A stretch of DNA of 64,000 nucleotides from JABCZS01 sp041660525 (GTDB taxonomy: Bacteria; Pseudomonadota; Gammaproteobacteria; JABCZS01). Below are positions 51,646 through 61,991 of the stretch, piece after piece. The position numbers and the translations under genes were made by a program. Position 1 is the first letter of the stretch, and the number at the start of each line of letters is the position of its first letter. The stretch is from NCBI GenBank assembly GCA_041660525.1, contig JBAZWD010000002.1, forward strand, positions 62,001 through 126,000, read 5' to 3'. The notes beneath the pieces were generated by a model. That model saw nothing but the letters and a program-made list of their open reading frames with translations, did no database searches and was not told the DNA's origin.

Positions 51646-52296
51646 TTATCCCTTAGGATTAAATTTAACAATGATGCCTTTTAACTGCATGTTTTTATCG
51701 ATTTCTGTTAATAATTCTGTAGCCTGCTGTTTATCAGCTTCAGTACCTACCAATACACGCGTAAGTTTTAAGTCGCTCATTTCTTCTAAATAGGCGCTAT
51801 AACCTTTTGCTTCTAAACGTTTTACCAGCGCTTGTGCATTCGCGGCTTTTGAAAAAGCGCCTAATTGCACAGCCCAAGTATTATGGGTGATTAATTTTTC
51901 TGTAGATGCGATAACTGCGGGTTCTGGTTTAGGCTCTGCTTTGAGCTCAGGCTTAATTTCTGGTGCTGTCGCAGGCGCAGGATTATTTGCAGGTTCAATC
52001 AGTGCTTGTTCTATTACAGGTGCTTGCACAGCTGTTTCTAGGACAGGTTCTTCTGTCGGAGGTGATAATTCTACAACAGGCTGCGCTTCTTCGTTTTGCG
52101 CTAATTCTGTAAAAGAATATTCAATTTTATCTAATTCTTCCCAAGCGGCATGCAGCGGCGCTTGTGGTAATGAGTCTGCGCTGGATAAGGTATCAACCTT
52201 AGGCGTATCTAAAAGAGCAGGAATAATAATGACAGCCAATGAAATTAAAAATATGGCGCCAATCAAACGATGCTTAAATGTGAGATTACTTAACAT
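51646..52296 (-). CDS. SPOR-domain membrane protein (DedD-like)
   Basis: 216 residues: a short cytosolic N-terminus, one membrane helix (LIGAIFLISLAVIIIPALLD), a long Pro/Glu/Ala-rich linker (about 60-135) and a C-terminal SPOR domain (WAVQLGAFSKAANAQALVKRLEAKGY...). SPOR domains bind denuded septal glycan, and DedD helps constriction. Position before cvpA-purF matches dedD. The usual folC is absent upstream. Confidence 0.87.
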   Translation of the reverse strand: MLSNLTFKHRLIGAIFLISLAVIIIPALLDTPKVDTLSSADSLPQAPLHAAWEELDKIEYSFTELAQNEEAQPVVELSPPTEEPVLETAVQAPVIEQALIEPANNPAPATAPEIKPELKAEPKPEPAVIASTEKLITHNTWAVQLGAFSKAANAQALVKRLEAKGYSAYLEEMSDLKLTRVLVGTEADKQQATELLTEIDKNMQLKGIIVKFNPKG

Positions 52297-52325
52297 GTTT
52301 TAAAACTCCTTTTTATAACAGTGTA

Positions 52326-53318
52326 TTACAAAGTGGCTAACTGTCGAATTAATTGCGGTCCTTTATAGATAAATCCTGTGTAAACTTGTAATAATTGCGC
52401 CCCGGCAGCTAATTTTGCTGCGCCGTCTTGCCGTGAAAAAATTCCCCCGCAAGCGATGATAGGAATATTATTTTCTAAACGTTTGTACAATAAACGAACA
52501 ATTTCCAGTGATGATAAAAACAAAGGCGCACCGCTTAAGCCACCGGCTTCATGCGCATGTGGGCTTAGTAGTTCAAAACGTTGCACCGTAGTATTCGTGG
52601 CTATCACTCCATCTATTTTAGCTTCAAGAAAAATATCTGCCATAACTTCTAATTCAGGTACAGTTAAATCTGGCGCAATTTTAATGACCAGCGGGACATA
52701 ACGATTTGTCTTATCCGCTAATTCAGCTTGCTTATCTTTTAATTGCCGCAATAAAGCACGTAACAACTCGGGCGTTTGCATTTGCCGCAAATCCGGCGTA
52801 TTGGGCGAAGAAATATTAATTGTCACGTAATCCGCAAAAGGATAAGCATGATCAAAACCATATAAATAATCACTCACAGCACTAATAAGCGGTGTTGCAA
52901 AACCTTTCCCAAGGTTAATCCCTAACACAGGCCGCACTTTGAGCGCTTCTACTTTTTTTAATAAATGATCTAAGCCTTTATTATTAAATCCCATGCGATT
53001 TATTAACGCTTGTTCTTTTGATAAACGAAATAAACGCGGCTTCGGGTTGCCGCTTTGTGGTTTAGGCGTAACACTACCTACTTCTATAAAACCAAAACCT
53101 ATTTGCATGAGCGCTGGAATATAATCGCCATTTTTATCTAAACCTGCTGCCAAACCCACGCGGTTAGGAAAAGAAATACCCATAACTTCATGCGCAAACT
53201 TAGCACCATGGGGCACAGGCGGCAAACATTTTGCCGCACATGCAAGCCCCATTAATGCAATCGTATGCGCTGTTTCCGGCGGCAGCGTAAATAATAAACG
53301 ACGTATCCAATCATACAT
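52326..53318 (-). CDS. pyrD: Dihydroorotate dehydrogenase, quinone-linked (class 2)
   Basis: 330 residues from ATG 53318, which overlaps the gdh stop by 8 bases; a longer frame to 53345 is unsupported. The N-terminal helices (YDWIRRLLFTLPPETAHTIAL) bind membrane and quinone. GLAAGLDKNGDYI, INRMGFNNKGLDHL, VTINISSPNTPDLR with the catalytic Ser, and ATNTTVQR are intact. Confidence 0.95.
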   Translation of the reverse strand: MYDWIRRLLFTLPPETAHTIALMGLACAAKCLPPVPHGAKFAHEVMGISFPNRVGLAAGLDKNGDYIPALMQIGFGFIEVGSVTPKPQSGNPKPRLFRLSKEQALINRMGFNNKGLDHLLKKVEALKVRPVLGINLGKGFATPLISAVSDYLYGFDHAYPFADYVTINISSPNTPDLRQMQTPELLRALLRQLKDKQAELADKTNRYVPLVIKIAPDLTVPELEVMADIFLEAKIDGVIATNTTVQRFELLSPHAHEAGGLSGAPLFLSSLEIVRLLYKRLENNIPIIACGGIFSRQDGAAKLAAGAQLLQVYTGFIYKGPQLIRQLATL

Positions 53319-56300
53319 GTTTTGTAGCCTTAGGCGTGCAAACACTGGCTTGCACCAAATCTAACAATTCACGCAGGGCTACGGTAAACATATTATAATC
53401 ACGTTTTTTAGCTGCTTTTAAATCTGCAATCATCAGCATCCAACGTTCGATTAATGATTTATGCTCTTCTTGCCAAGCGTCCAAAGCCACATTAATATCT
53501 TTTTCTGTTTTGTATTGCGCTAAAATGCTGGCGGTAATACTGCGTTGTTGTCTATCTAGATCATCACGACAAGCAGCTCTTGCTAGCGCATCCCAACTAT
53601 TGGCAACCGGATGAATACCTAATTCTTGTCTAAACCAATCCAGCTTTAAGCGTGCACCTAATGCAAAATACATATTGGCGACTGCTTTAATACTAAAGTT
53701 GCTTAAACTACTGGCTTCAATGATATCAAGTGAGGAAATCATCGGACCTGCACCTGCAACCCGTAACGCTAATGTTTGTGGAACACCTTGTTTTACAAGT
53801 TCTTTAGTAACAGCATCGAAACGATCGATTTCAACACCAATTAATAATTTTGGCAATAAGACATACAATTCATCGACTTTGCTTTTGAAATGTGTCACAC
53901 ATTCTTGAATATCTATACCTAAACGACGATTACGCACTATCCAACGTGTTGCCCTGCGCACTAAACGCACAACATCTGTCATCATTTGATATTGCACACT
54001 CGATGGCGTGGCCGTATCCAGTTTGCGGATGTAATGCCAGAACGTATCCATTTCAAAGATATCATGCGCAGCTACAAAAGCTTTCACAATATCCACAACG
54101 GGTGCCCCGGTTTCATCATAAACACGCTTCATGAATGTTGCGCCCATTTTATTACAAATCATATTCGCTAAATAATTAGCAGAGATTTCGCGGTGCAAAC
54201 GGTGTTTATTTAAATAAGCATTGTATTTATTACCTAATTGCTTAGGTAAGCTTAAACGAACATATTGATTTAAATATTTCTCTTCAGGAATATCACTTGC
54301 TAAAATAGTTTCTTTGAGCAAATTTTTACTGTATGAAAGCAAGATCGCAATTTCAGGTCTTGTCAAACCTAAACCTGTCGCTTTACGTCGCGCTAATTCT
54401 TCTTCATCGGGTAAAAATTCTAATTCACGATTGAGTTTACCGATACGTTCAAGTTCAGCAATGAAACGCACGTATTCATCGAGTGTAATACTTGCGCGAT
54501 GCACTGCAAAACTGATCGCTTGCGTTTGTTGATAGTTATCTTCTAATACACGTGCCGCAACTTCATCGGTCATGTCTACCAATAATTGATTACGTTGTTT
54601 TTGCGTCATGTCACCATTAGTAACAACGGCGTTGAGTAAAATTTTAATATTTACTTCTTTATCTGAACAATCTACGCCACCTGAGTTATCGATGAAATCA
54701 GTAAACGAAATACCATCGGCTAAGGCATATTCAATCCGGCCTAATTGCGTTAAACCTAAATTACCGCCTTCGGCAACAACTTTACATCTTAATTCATTGC
54801 CATCGATACGCACGGCATCATTGCTGCGATCGCCCACATCGGCATTGCGTTCTTTATTGCTTTTAACATAAGTACCAATACCACCATTCCATAATAAATC
54901 GACGGGCGCTTTTAAAATAGCACGCACTAATTCATTAGCGGTCATGGTTGTTTTTTTCAAATCAAGCACTGCTTTAGCTTGCGGCGATATTTTGATGCTT
55001 TTACTGCTGCGACTAAAAATTGCGCCGCCTTCAGAAAGCGTTTTGGTATTATAATCTTCCCAGCTAGAACGCGGCAAATCAAATAAACGTTGACGTTCAG
55101 CAAAGCTTTTCTCGACATCAGGATTTGGATCTATGAAAATGTTTTGATGATTAAATGCTGCAACCAACTTCATTTTATTGGATAACAACATTCCGTTACC
55201 GAACACGTCACCGCTCATATCGCCAATACCTACTGCAGTAAATACTTGCGTATCTGGATTTTTATTTAATTCACGGAAATTGCGACGCACTGATTCCCAC
55301 GCGCCACGTGCGGTAATCCCCATTTTTTTATGATCATAACCTTGACTTCCGCCTGATGCAAACGCATCATCTAGCCAAAAATTATATTCAGCGGCAATGC
55401 CATTGGCGATATCAGAAAACGTTGCTGTACCTTTATCAGCAGCCACAACCAAATAGGTATCATCTTTATCATGACGCACTACATCCTGTGGTGGAAGGAC
55501 TGTTTCGCCATCAAGATTATCAGTGATATCTAATAAGCCACGAATAAATGTTGAATAACACGCGATCACTTCTTTCATGGTTTCATCGCGATTTTTACAA
55601 TTGGCTAGTAATTTTGGAACAAATCCACCTTTTGCACCTGTAGGTACTATCACCGCATTTTTAACTTGCTGGGCTTTCATCAAACCTAATACTTCCGTGC
55701 GGAAATCTTCACGGCGATCAGACCAACGTATACCGCCGCGCGCGACTTTGCCGGCGCGTAAATGGACACCTTCCACACGCGGTGAATAAACAAAGATTTC
55801 AAATGCAGGATGCGGCAGCGGAACATCAGGCACGTTAGATGGATTAAGTTTAATGGAAATATAATTTTTCTCTTTTTGTGTATCTTTATCTAATTGATAG
55901 AAATTAGTACGCAGTGTTGCTTTAATGGCATGCAAGAATTGACGAAGAATACGATCTTCATCGATATTTTTAACACCGTCCAATGCCGTATTAATTTCTT
56001 CAATTTTTACTTTGTAATGCGACACAGCTTTTTTCTCGTTGGGATTAAAGCGAATATGGAATAAATCCACTAAATCTTTAGCGATAGCAGGATAAGTATT
56101 TAATGTATTTTCAATATAGGATTGGCTCAAAGTAAAACCAATTTGTTTAAAATACTTGGCGTAAGTGCGCAACATGGCTGTTTCGCGCCAATTTAATTTA
56201 GCTAAAAGAACCAAGCGATTAAAGCCATCATTTTCCGCATCACCCACCCACACTTTAGAAAATGCTTCTTGGAAAATATCGCGGACTTTATCGACATCCA

Positions 56301-58188
56301 AAACTTCAACAGCAGTTAAAATCATGTCGAATTCATTAATCCAAATTTTTTGCTCTTCAGATAATGTCACTTCATGCGAATGTTCTGCGATCACTCTAAA
56401 GCCTAAGTTTTCTAAGATCGGCAATACATCGGATAAAGGAATCGGATTATTCATGCCGAATAATTTAAAGCACAAACGATTATGGTATTGCTCAAGCGGC
56501 TGATAAAAACTCATGCCTAACTCTGATTCATCATGCAACTCTTCCATGTGCTCAATGTCATAAACAGCTGTGCGCGCAGAATAATGTTCCATATAACCAG
56601 CATTAAATGCATGGTAATATTTATTATTTAAATCCACGCCTTTGGCTTCACCAAAATATTCTAAAAGCGCATCATGCAAGGCATCTTGCCAGGTGCGTTC
56701 GGCTTCGATTAATTTCTCTTCGATATCTTGCAAATTGTATTCAGGTGCAACTGTACCTAAATTCAAATGCACGATGACATGCAAGCGCGCCAAAATGGAT
56801 TCAGAAAAACGCGGACTGAAACTCACTTTCACGCCATTAAACGCATCCATTAAAATTTGACTCATGCGTTGACGTAAGCGTGAATTATAACGTTCTTTGG
56901 GAATATAAATTAAACAAGAAAAATAACGATCGTAAGGATCACGCAACACAAACAAACGTACGCGTTGACGTTCTTGCAAATGCATAATGCCCATAACGAC
57001 ATCAAATAAATTTTGCTCAGACGCTAAAAATAAATCATCACGTGGGAATGTTTCTAAGATATTAACCAACTCTCTTCCTGAGTGGCTTTGTTCGTAAAAA
57101 CTAGATAATTGAATAATGCGTTCAACCTTACGGCGTAAGAATGGTATAGCTTTTGGCGCACTAAAATACGCACTCGACGTGAAATGTCCAACAAAACGGC
57201 GCTCGCCTATTAATTTCCCATCTGGATTATAACGTTTCACAGAAATACAATAAGGCATGGTTGGACGATGCACACTTGAAGGTTCACTGTAAACTTCAAT
57301 TAACATGGTATGTTCACCATCGAAAATTTGTGTACGCGCTTCAGGTGTGCCTGTAGCAAGCATATCCATGGGTAAAAATTTTCCTTTGCGATATAAACCA
57401 TGCATGCTGTCTTCAACTAATTTCAATTTGTCACTGCTTTTGCCTGTGAGCTCAAAATCACAGCAGCCTAAAAATGTAAAATGATTAGCGGCCATCCAGC
57501 GTAAAAATGTTAATGTTTCATGCATTTCTGAAGAATTCGAAGCGCTATTTACGGCTTTAAGTTCCTCACTCAAGCTTTCCGTTTGCGCTTTCATTTCCGG
57601 CCAATCTTGCACAGCATATTTGATGTCATCAAATGCATCGGAGATGCTTTTCTTTAATTGTTTTAAAAATGCTGGATCGCTTTGCCTGTCGATTTCAACA
57701 TAAAGTGGTTCTTCTAGTTTAATTTTAGCGCCTTTTTCATCGTGCTTAGTACCTTCTTCTATTTTAACAATTTCATGATTATCATCGCGCTTTAAAATCA
57801 AAGTACCCGGATGAATGATCATATGCACGGTTAAACCATAACGATTTAAAACGATGCGTAGCGAATCCACTAAGAAAGGCATGCTATTGGTCGCAATTTC
57901 AATCACGGTATGTTTTGATTGCCAGCCGTGTTGTTCAAAAGTAGGGTTATAAATATGAATGGCTTCTTTATTGCCTGTTCTTTCATTTAAGAAATTCCAG
58001 TGCGATAAGGCAGCGCCATATAAATCAATTGGATCGCGATCCAGTAAATCTTCTTGTGCAACTGCAGCGTAATAATATTGAATAAATTCTGTAATTAATG
58101 CGATTTTATTTTTAGGTAACTTCTGTTTTGCTATTGCTATCACTTTATTAATAACAGTTACTTTAGAATCAGTGTTGTAATAAGCCAT
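53311..58188 (-). CDS. gdhB: Large NAD-dependent glutamate dehydrogenase
   Basis: 1625 residues, the normal size of the GdhB/L_180 class. N-terminal ACT-like regulatory parts (to about 700) precede the catalytic core, with GGIRWSDRREDFRTEVLGLMKAQQVKNAVIVPTGAKGGFV (in parts) holding the catalytic Lys, and AVGIGDMSGDVFGNGML of the NAD fold. A long C-terminal domain follows. It oxidises glutamate to 2-oxoglutarate and feeds amino-acid carbon to the TCA cycle, fitting a glutamate-using lifestyle. It lies 20 bases after pepN. Confidence 0.95.
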   Translation of the reverse strand: MAYYNTDSKVTVINKVIAIAKQKLPKNKIALITEFIQYYYAAVAQEDLLDRDPIDLYGAALSHWNFLNERTGNKEAIHIYNPTFEQHGWQSKHTVIEIATNSMPFLVDSLRIVLNRYGLTVHMIIHPGTLILKRDDNHEIVKIEEGTKHDEKGAKIKLEEPLYVEIDRQSDPAFLKQLKKSISDAFDDIKYAVQDWPEMKAQTESLSEELKAVNSASNSSEMHETLTFLRWMAANHFTFLGCCDFELTGKSSDKLKLVEDSMHGLYRKGKFLPMDMLATGTPEARTQIFDGEHTMLIEVYSEPSSVHRPTMPYCISVKRYNPDGKLIGERRFVGHFTSSAYFSAPKAIPFLRRKVERIIQLSSFYEQSHSGRELVNILETFPRDDLFLASEQNLFDVVMGIMHLQERQRVRLFVLRDPYDRYFSCLIYIPKERYNSRLRQRMSQILMDAFNGVKVSFSPRFSESILARLHVIVHLNLGTVAPEYNLQDIEEKLIEAERTWQDALHDALLEYFGEAKGVDLNNKYYHAFNAGYMEHYSARTAVYDIEHMEELHDESELGMSFYQPLEQYHNRLCFKLFGMNNPIPLSDVLPILENLGFRVIAEHSHEVTLSEEQKIWINEFDMILTAVEVLDVDKVRDIFQEAFSKVWVGDAENDGFNRLVLLAKLNWRETAMLRTYAKYFKQIGFTLSQSYIENTLNTYPAIAKDLVDLFHIRFNPNEKKAVSHYKVKIEEINTALDGVKNIDEDRILRQFLHAIKATLRTNFYQLDKDTQKEKNYISIKLNPSNVPDVPLPHPAFEIFVYSPRVEGVHLRAGKVARGGIRWSDRREDFRTEVLGLMKAQQVKNAVIVPTGAKGGFVPKLLANCKNRDETMKEVIACYSTFIRGLLDITDNLDGETVLPPQDVVRHDKDDTYLVVAADKGTATFSDIANGIAAEYNFWLDDAFASGGSQGYDHKKMGITARGAWESVRRNFRELNKNPDTQVFTAVGIGDMSGDVFGNGMLLSNKMKLVAAFNHQNIFIDPNPDVEKSFAERQRLFDLPRSSWEDYNTKTLSEGGAIFSRSSKSIKISPQAKAVLDLKKTTMTANELVRAILKAPVDLLWNGGIGTYVKSNKERNADVGDRSNDAVRIDGNELRCKVVAEGGNLGLTQLGRIEYALADGISFTDFIDNSGGVDCSDKEVNIKILLNAVVTNGDMTQKQRNQLLVDMTDEVAARVLEDNYQQTQAISFAVHRASITLDEYVRFIAELERIGKLNRELEFLPDEEELARRKATGLGLTRPEIAILLSYSKNLLKETILASDIPEEKYLNQYVRLSLPKQLGNKYNAYLNKHRLHREISANYLANMICNKMGATFMKRVYDETGAPVVDIVKAFVAAHDIFEMDTFWHYIRKLDTATPSSVQYQMMTDVVRLVRRATRWIVRNRRLGIDIQECVTHFKSKVDELYVLLPKLLIGVEIDRFDAVTKELVKQGVPQTLALRVAGAGPMISSLDIIEASSLSNFSIKAVANMYFALGARLKLDWFRQELGIHPVANSWDALARAACRDDLDRQQRSITASILAQYKTEKDINVALDAWQEEHKSLIERWMLMIADLKAAKKRDYNMFTVALRELLDLVQASVCTPKATKHV

Positions 58189-58207
58189 TTGCCCATCCTT
58201 TCAAAAA

Positions 58208-60754
58208 TTATTCGGTTAAACTTTTATTGACAATTTCATATAAATCTTTTGATAATTTAACTTGCGACAAAGTCTGCAAAGTCTTACGCATCAATGCGCA
58301 ACGCTTATCATCATAGCGTTTAAAATTTGTGAACACATGCGCAACGCGCGCAGCCAGCTGCGGATTCAATTGATCCAATTGCAAAATAATATCGTGTAAA
58401 AACGCGTACGGTTTACCATCAAGCTGATGGAAATAATAGGGATTAGCGCGGCTAAATTGCACCAAAAGAGCCCCTACTTTATTGGGATTTTTAATATCAA
58501 ATGCAGGATGCTTCATTAATGCTTGCACATGTTCAAACGTATCCGGCACATTAGCACTGGCTTGGATTGCAAACCATTTATCAAGAACCAAGGTATCATT
58601 TTTCCAATGATCATAAAACGCATCTAAAGCAGTTTGCCTTGCGGGATTCTCAAAACTATTTAATGATCGAAGCGCAGCTAAACTATCCGTCATATTATTC
58701 GCAAGATTAAATTGCTCGACTACAATATCTAAATCAAAGCGTGCGACATATTGCAAACAAGTATTCTTCAATGCACGTCGTGCAATTTGTTCGGCATCGA
58801 TGATGTAAGGGCCCGTTTGCAACATTTGTTGATACATATCTGAAAATTCATCACGTAGCGCTTGCGCTAAATAATTAATTAAAAATTCGTGTGAAGTATG
58901 AATTGCATCAACATCAATGTGATCAGAAATATTCGCAATTTCAGTTTGCGTTGGCACTTGCAGCATTAATGCACTTAGCGCAATATCCTGATGCTTGTCA
59001 TTCAGAATATGTTTAATCATACGTACGACATATTCAGGATTTGTGCGATTTAATAATGCACGTTGATAAAGTTGCTGAGCAGCATCCCAGCGACAAAAAG
59101 CATCATTATCACTGGTTGCAATAAATAATAATTGCTCATCGCTGTAATTCATTTTTATTTTAACAGGCGTGCTAAAATCACGTAGTACGGATAAAACAGG
59201 TTCAACGGCAATATTTTCAAAGCTAAATGTTTCTTGTAGCTGTTTAATTTCAAGCATGGTTTCCAAAAGCATACCTTCGTCAGAAAACAAAGCTATTTTC
59301 AAGGGAATATGCATCGGATGTTTATCTTTTTGTTCGGGCGTGCTGGGTAGATATTGACTAACCGTTAATTTAAAAACATTTTCATTTGTATCATACGCAC
59401 TATCGATCGTTAATTCAGGCGTGCCGGCTTGTGTGTACCAAAGTTTAAATTGGCTTAAATCTCTATTCGATGCATGTTGCATTGCGAATAAAAAATCTTC
59501 TATAGTCGACGCATGACCATCAAAACGAGAAAAATATAAATCGGTAGCTTTTCTAAAGATAGTTTCGCCTAACAAAGTATGCATCATGCGAATCACTTCA
59601 GCACCTTTCTGATACACCGTCGTCGTATAAAAATTATTGATTTCCATATACGATTGTGGTTGAACAGGATGTGCCATAGGACCTGCATCTTCAGCAAATT
59701 GTATACTGCGTAAATAACGTGCTTGCTCAATACGTTGCACACTCGGACTACTCATCGCTGCAGCAAATTGTTGTTCACGAAAAACTGTAAAGCCTTCTTT
59801 TAAGCTTAATTGAAACCAATCTCTTAAACCTACGCGATTGCCCGACCAATTGTGAAAGTATTCATGCCCTACAATATGTTGCACGTATTCGTAGTCAACA
59901 TCCGTAGCCGTTTCTGGATTAGCCAGAATATATTTGGCATTAAAAATATTTAGGCCCTTATTTTCCATGGCGCCCATATTAAAATCTTTAACCGCGACGA
60001 TCATATAAATATCTAAATCGTATTCAAGACCATAAGCTTTTTCATCCCAACTCATGGCATCTTTAAGTGATTGCATGGCATGAGGAACGCGATCTTCATT
60101 GCCCTTTTCAACATAAATACGTAAATCAATGGAACGTTGTGATGCCGTAACAAACGTATCACTCACACAAATTAAATCGCCTGCAACAAGTGCAAATAAA
60201 TGCGCGGGTTTTTTAAAGGGATCACACCATTCAACCCAATGGCGGTTATGGCCTAAATCACCTTTAGCTATGGGATTGCCGTTTGCTAATAAAATAGGAT
60301 AACGGGTTTTATCTGCTTCAATAACCACCGTAAATAAAGCCATAATATCGGGTCTGTCTATGTAATACGTGATGCGACGAAAACCTTGCGCTTCACATTG
60401 TGTGCAATACATGCCATTTGAGTAAAACAATCCGGACAGTGCAGTATTTTCTTTAGGATTAATGGCTGTTTCTATGGTTAAAATAAATTGCTCAGGCACT
60501 TTTTCAAGCGTGAGAGATTCTTCGCTGAGTTGATAATTATTCGCAGATAATGGATGACCATCAAGCGCTATGTTTTTTAATGCTAATTGCTCGCCTTGCA
60601 ATACTAGCGGTAAACCCGATGTTTTACATTCAGGATTTGCGCGTATTAATAAGCGACTTAAAACACGCGTTTGCTCATCTTCAATAACAAATTTTAAATG
60701 AACTTCATCAATTAAATAAGGTGGTACTTGATAGTCTTTTAAATAAACTGTCAT
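58208..60754 (-). CDS. pepN: Aminopeptidase N
   Basis: 848 residues, M1 metallopeptidase. The exopeptidase motif GAMENKGLNIF precedes the zinc site HEYFHNWSGNRV with the third ligand Glu in LKEGFTVFREQ. The N-terminal beta domain and the C-terminal helical domain of E. coli PepN type are complete. It trims N-terminal residues from peptides. It overlaps asd by 4 bases. Confidence 0.95.
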   Translation of the reverse strand: MTVYLKDYQVPPYLIDEVHLKFVIEDEQTRVLSRLLIRANPECKTSGLPLVLQGEQLALKNIALDGHPLSANNYQLSEESLTLEKVPEQFILTIETAINPKENTALSGLFYSNGMYCTQCEAQGFRRITYYIDRPDIMALFTVVIEADKTRYPILLANGNPIAKGDLGHNRHWVEWCDPFKKPAHLFALVAGDLICVSDTFVTASQRSIDLRIYVEKGNEDRVPHAMQSLKDAMSWDEKAYGLEYDLDIYMIVAVKDFNMGAMENKGLNIFNAKYILANPETATDVDYEYVQHIVGHEYFHNWSGNRVGLRDWFQLSLKEGFTVFREQQFAAAMSSPSVQRIEQARYLRSIQFAEDAGPMAHPVQPQSYMEINNFYTTTVYQKGAEVIRMMHTLLGETIFRKATDLYFSRFDGHASTIEDFLFAMQHASNRDLSQFKLWYTQAGTPELTIDSAYDTNENVFKLTVSQYLPSTPEQKDKHPMHIPLKIALFSDEGMLLETMLEIKQLQETFSFENIAVEPVLSVLRDFSTPVKIKMNYSDEQLLFIATSDNDAFCRWDAAQQLYQRALLNRTNPEYVVRMIKHILNDKHQDIALSALMLQVPTQTEIANISDHIDVDAIHTSHEFLINYLAQALRDEFSDMYQQMLQTGPYIIDAEQIARRALKNTCLQYVARFDLDIVVEQFNLANNMTDSLAALRSLNSFENPARQTALDAFYDHWKNDTLVLDKWFAIQASANVPDTFEHVQALMKHPAFDIKNPNKVGALLVQFSRANPYYFHQLDGKPYAFLHDIILQLDQLNPQLAARVAHVFTNFKRYDDKRCALMRKTLQTLSQVKLSKDLYEIVNKSLTE

Positions 60755-61770
60755 TTTAAATACTCTTTAATTAACACTTCAGCAATTTGAATGCTATTGA
60801 GCGCGGCGCCTTTACGTAAATTATCAGCCACTATCCAAAGATTAATACCGTTTGGGTGCGATATGTCTTCGCGAATACGACCTACAAATACTTCATCTCG
60901 ACCCGCGGCATCCAAAGGTGTTGGATAGCCACCGGGTTTTTGTGTATCTAAGACTTTCACGCCAGGTGTTTTTTTCAATAATGCACGCACTTCATCAGCT
61001 GAAATTTTTTCACGGGTTTCAATGTTTACGGCTTCACTGTGGCAATAAATAACGGGGACGCGCACCGCTGTCGCATTCACTTTAATATTTTCATCGCCAA
61101 ATATTTTTTGGGTTTCCCAGACCATTTTCATTTCTTCTTTGGTATAGCCATTTTCTTGGAAATCATCAATATGCGGTAATAAATTAAATGCAATTTGTTT
61201 TGCGTAGACATTCATTTTTGCGGGGCGACCATTTAATAGTTCGCCAACTTGATCCACTAGCTCTGTGATGGCTTCGCTGCCACTGCCTGAAACGGATTGG
61301 TAAGTGGTGACATTAATTCGGGTAATACCGACTTTATCGTAAATAGGCTTTAAAGCGACAACCATTTGTGCGGTTGAGCAATTAGGATTGGCAATAATGG
61401 ATTTATTTTTATAATCTTTGATTGCGCTGGCATTGACTTCGGGCACGACTAAGGGGATTTCATCATCATAGCGAAATGCACTAGTGTTATCGATCATGAC
61501 GCAGCCTGCTTTGCGTACTTTGTCTGCATAGTGCAGTGAGACCGCAGCGCCTGCTGAGAAAAAAGCAATGTCGACTTGGCTAAAATCAAAATCTTCTGCG
61601 TTGCCTACGACCACTGGACGGTTGTTAAATAAAACTGTTTCGCCTGCGGAGCGTTCGCTGCCCAAGGGATAAATATTCTTTACGGGGAATTTGCGGCTTT
61701 GTAAAAGTTCGATAAAAATGGTGCCGACGGCGCCTGTTGCGCCTACAATCGCGATATTGTATTGCTTCAT
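60751..61770 (-). CDS. asd: Aspartate-semialdehyde dehydrogenase
   Basis: 339 residues from ATG 61770 (AAGGA upstream); a longer frame to 61896 would include the promoter. NIAIVGATGAVG is the NADP motif, catalytic Cys is in ANPNCSTAQMVV, and the substrate Arg/His region is conserved. It is the short asd type common outside enterics. It serves Lys, Thr, Met and cell-wall diaminopimelate, and thus the threonine used by the ilv operon. Confidence 0.95.
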   Translation of the reverse strand: MKQYNIAIVGATGAVGTIFIELLQSRKFPVKNIYPLGSERSAGETVLFNNRPVVVGNAEDFDFSQVDIAFFSAGAAVSLHYADKVRKAGCVMIDNTSAFRYDDEIPLVVPEVNASAIKDYKNKSIIANPNCSTAQMVVALKPIYDKVGITRINVTTYQSVSGSGSEAITELVDQVGELLNGRPAKMNVYAKQIAFNLLPHIDDFQENGYTKEEMKMVWETQKIFGDENIKVNATAVRVPVIYCHSEAVNIETREKISADEVRALLKKTPGVKVLDTQKPGGYPTPLDAAGRDEVFVGRIREDISHPNGINLWIVADNLRKGAALNSIQIAEVLIKEYLK

Positions 61771-61800
61771 GATGTTGATATCCTTATGACTTGAGCTGCG

Positions 61801-61829
61801 ATTATACAATAAATCAGTATAGAGGTCAC
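61801..61829 (-). promoter_or_regulatory. Promoter of the asd-pepN-gdh-pyrD run
   Basis: On the minus strand, GTGACC (61824-61829) and a perfect TATAAT (61801-61806) are 17 bases apart, 31 bases before the asd ATG. A hairpin ATGCAC/GTGCAT and a DnaA-box-like TTATCCACA (61862-61870, minus) lie upstream. Confidence 0.6.
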
Positions 61830-61991
61830 TTAAAGATATGCACAAAATCCGTGCATGGAATTGTGGATAAGTCCGGGCAAACCCGTTTATAAGCATATTT
61901 TTTCTTTATAAATCAATATATTGAAATATCTGTTTAATTTTTGTGCAGTCGTTTGGGTTTCATGGAATAAGTGATCTGCTACATTTATTAA

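Noticed and set aside
61862..61870. Perfect DnaA box (TTATCCACA on the minus strand) as part of a replication origin
   Set aside because: Only one box is present; no cluster, AT-rich unwinding region with 13-mers, or dnaA/dnaN/gidA neighbours. Chance or local regulation is more likely.
61771..61896. N-terminal extension of aspartate-semialdehyde dehydrogenase
   Set aside because: It has no family similarity and overlaps the likely promoter; the NADP motif begins right after ATG 61770.
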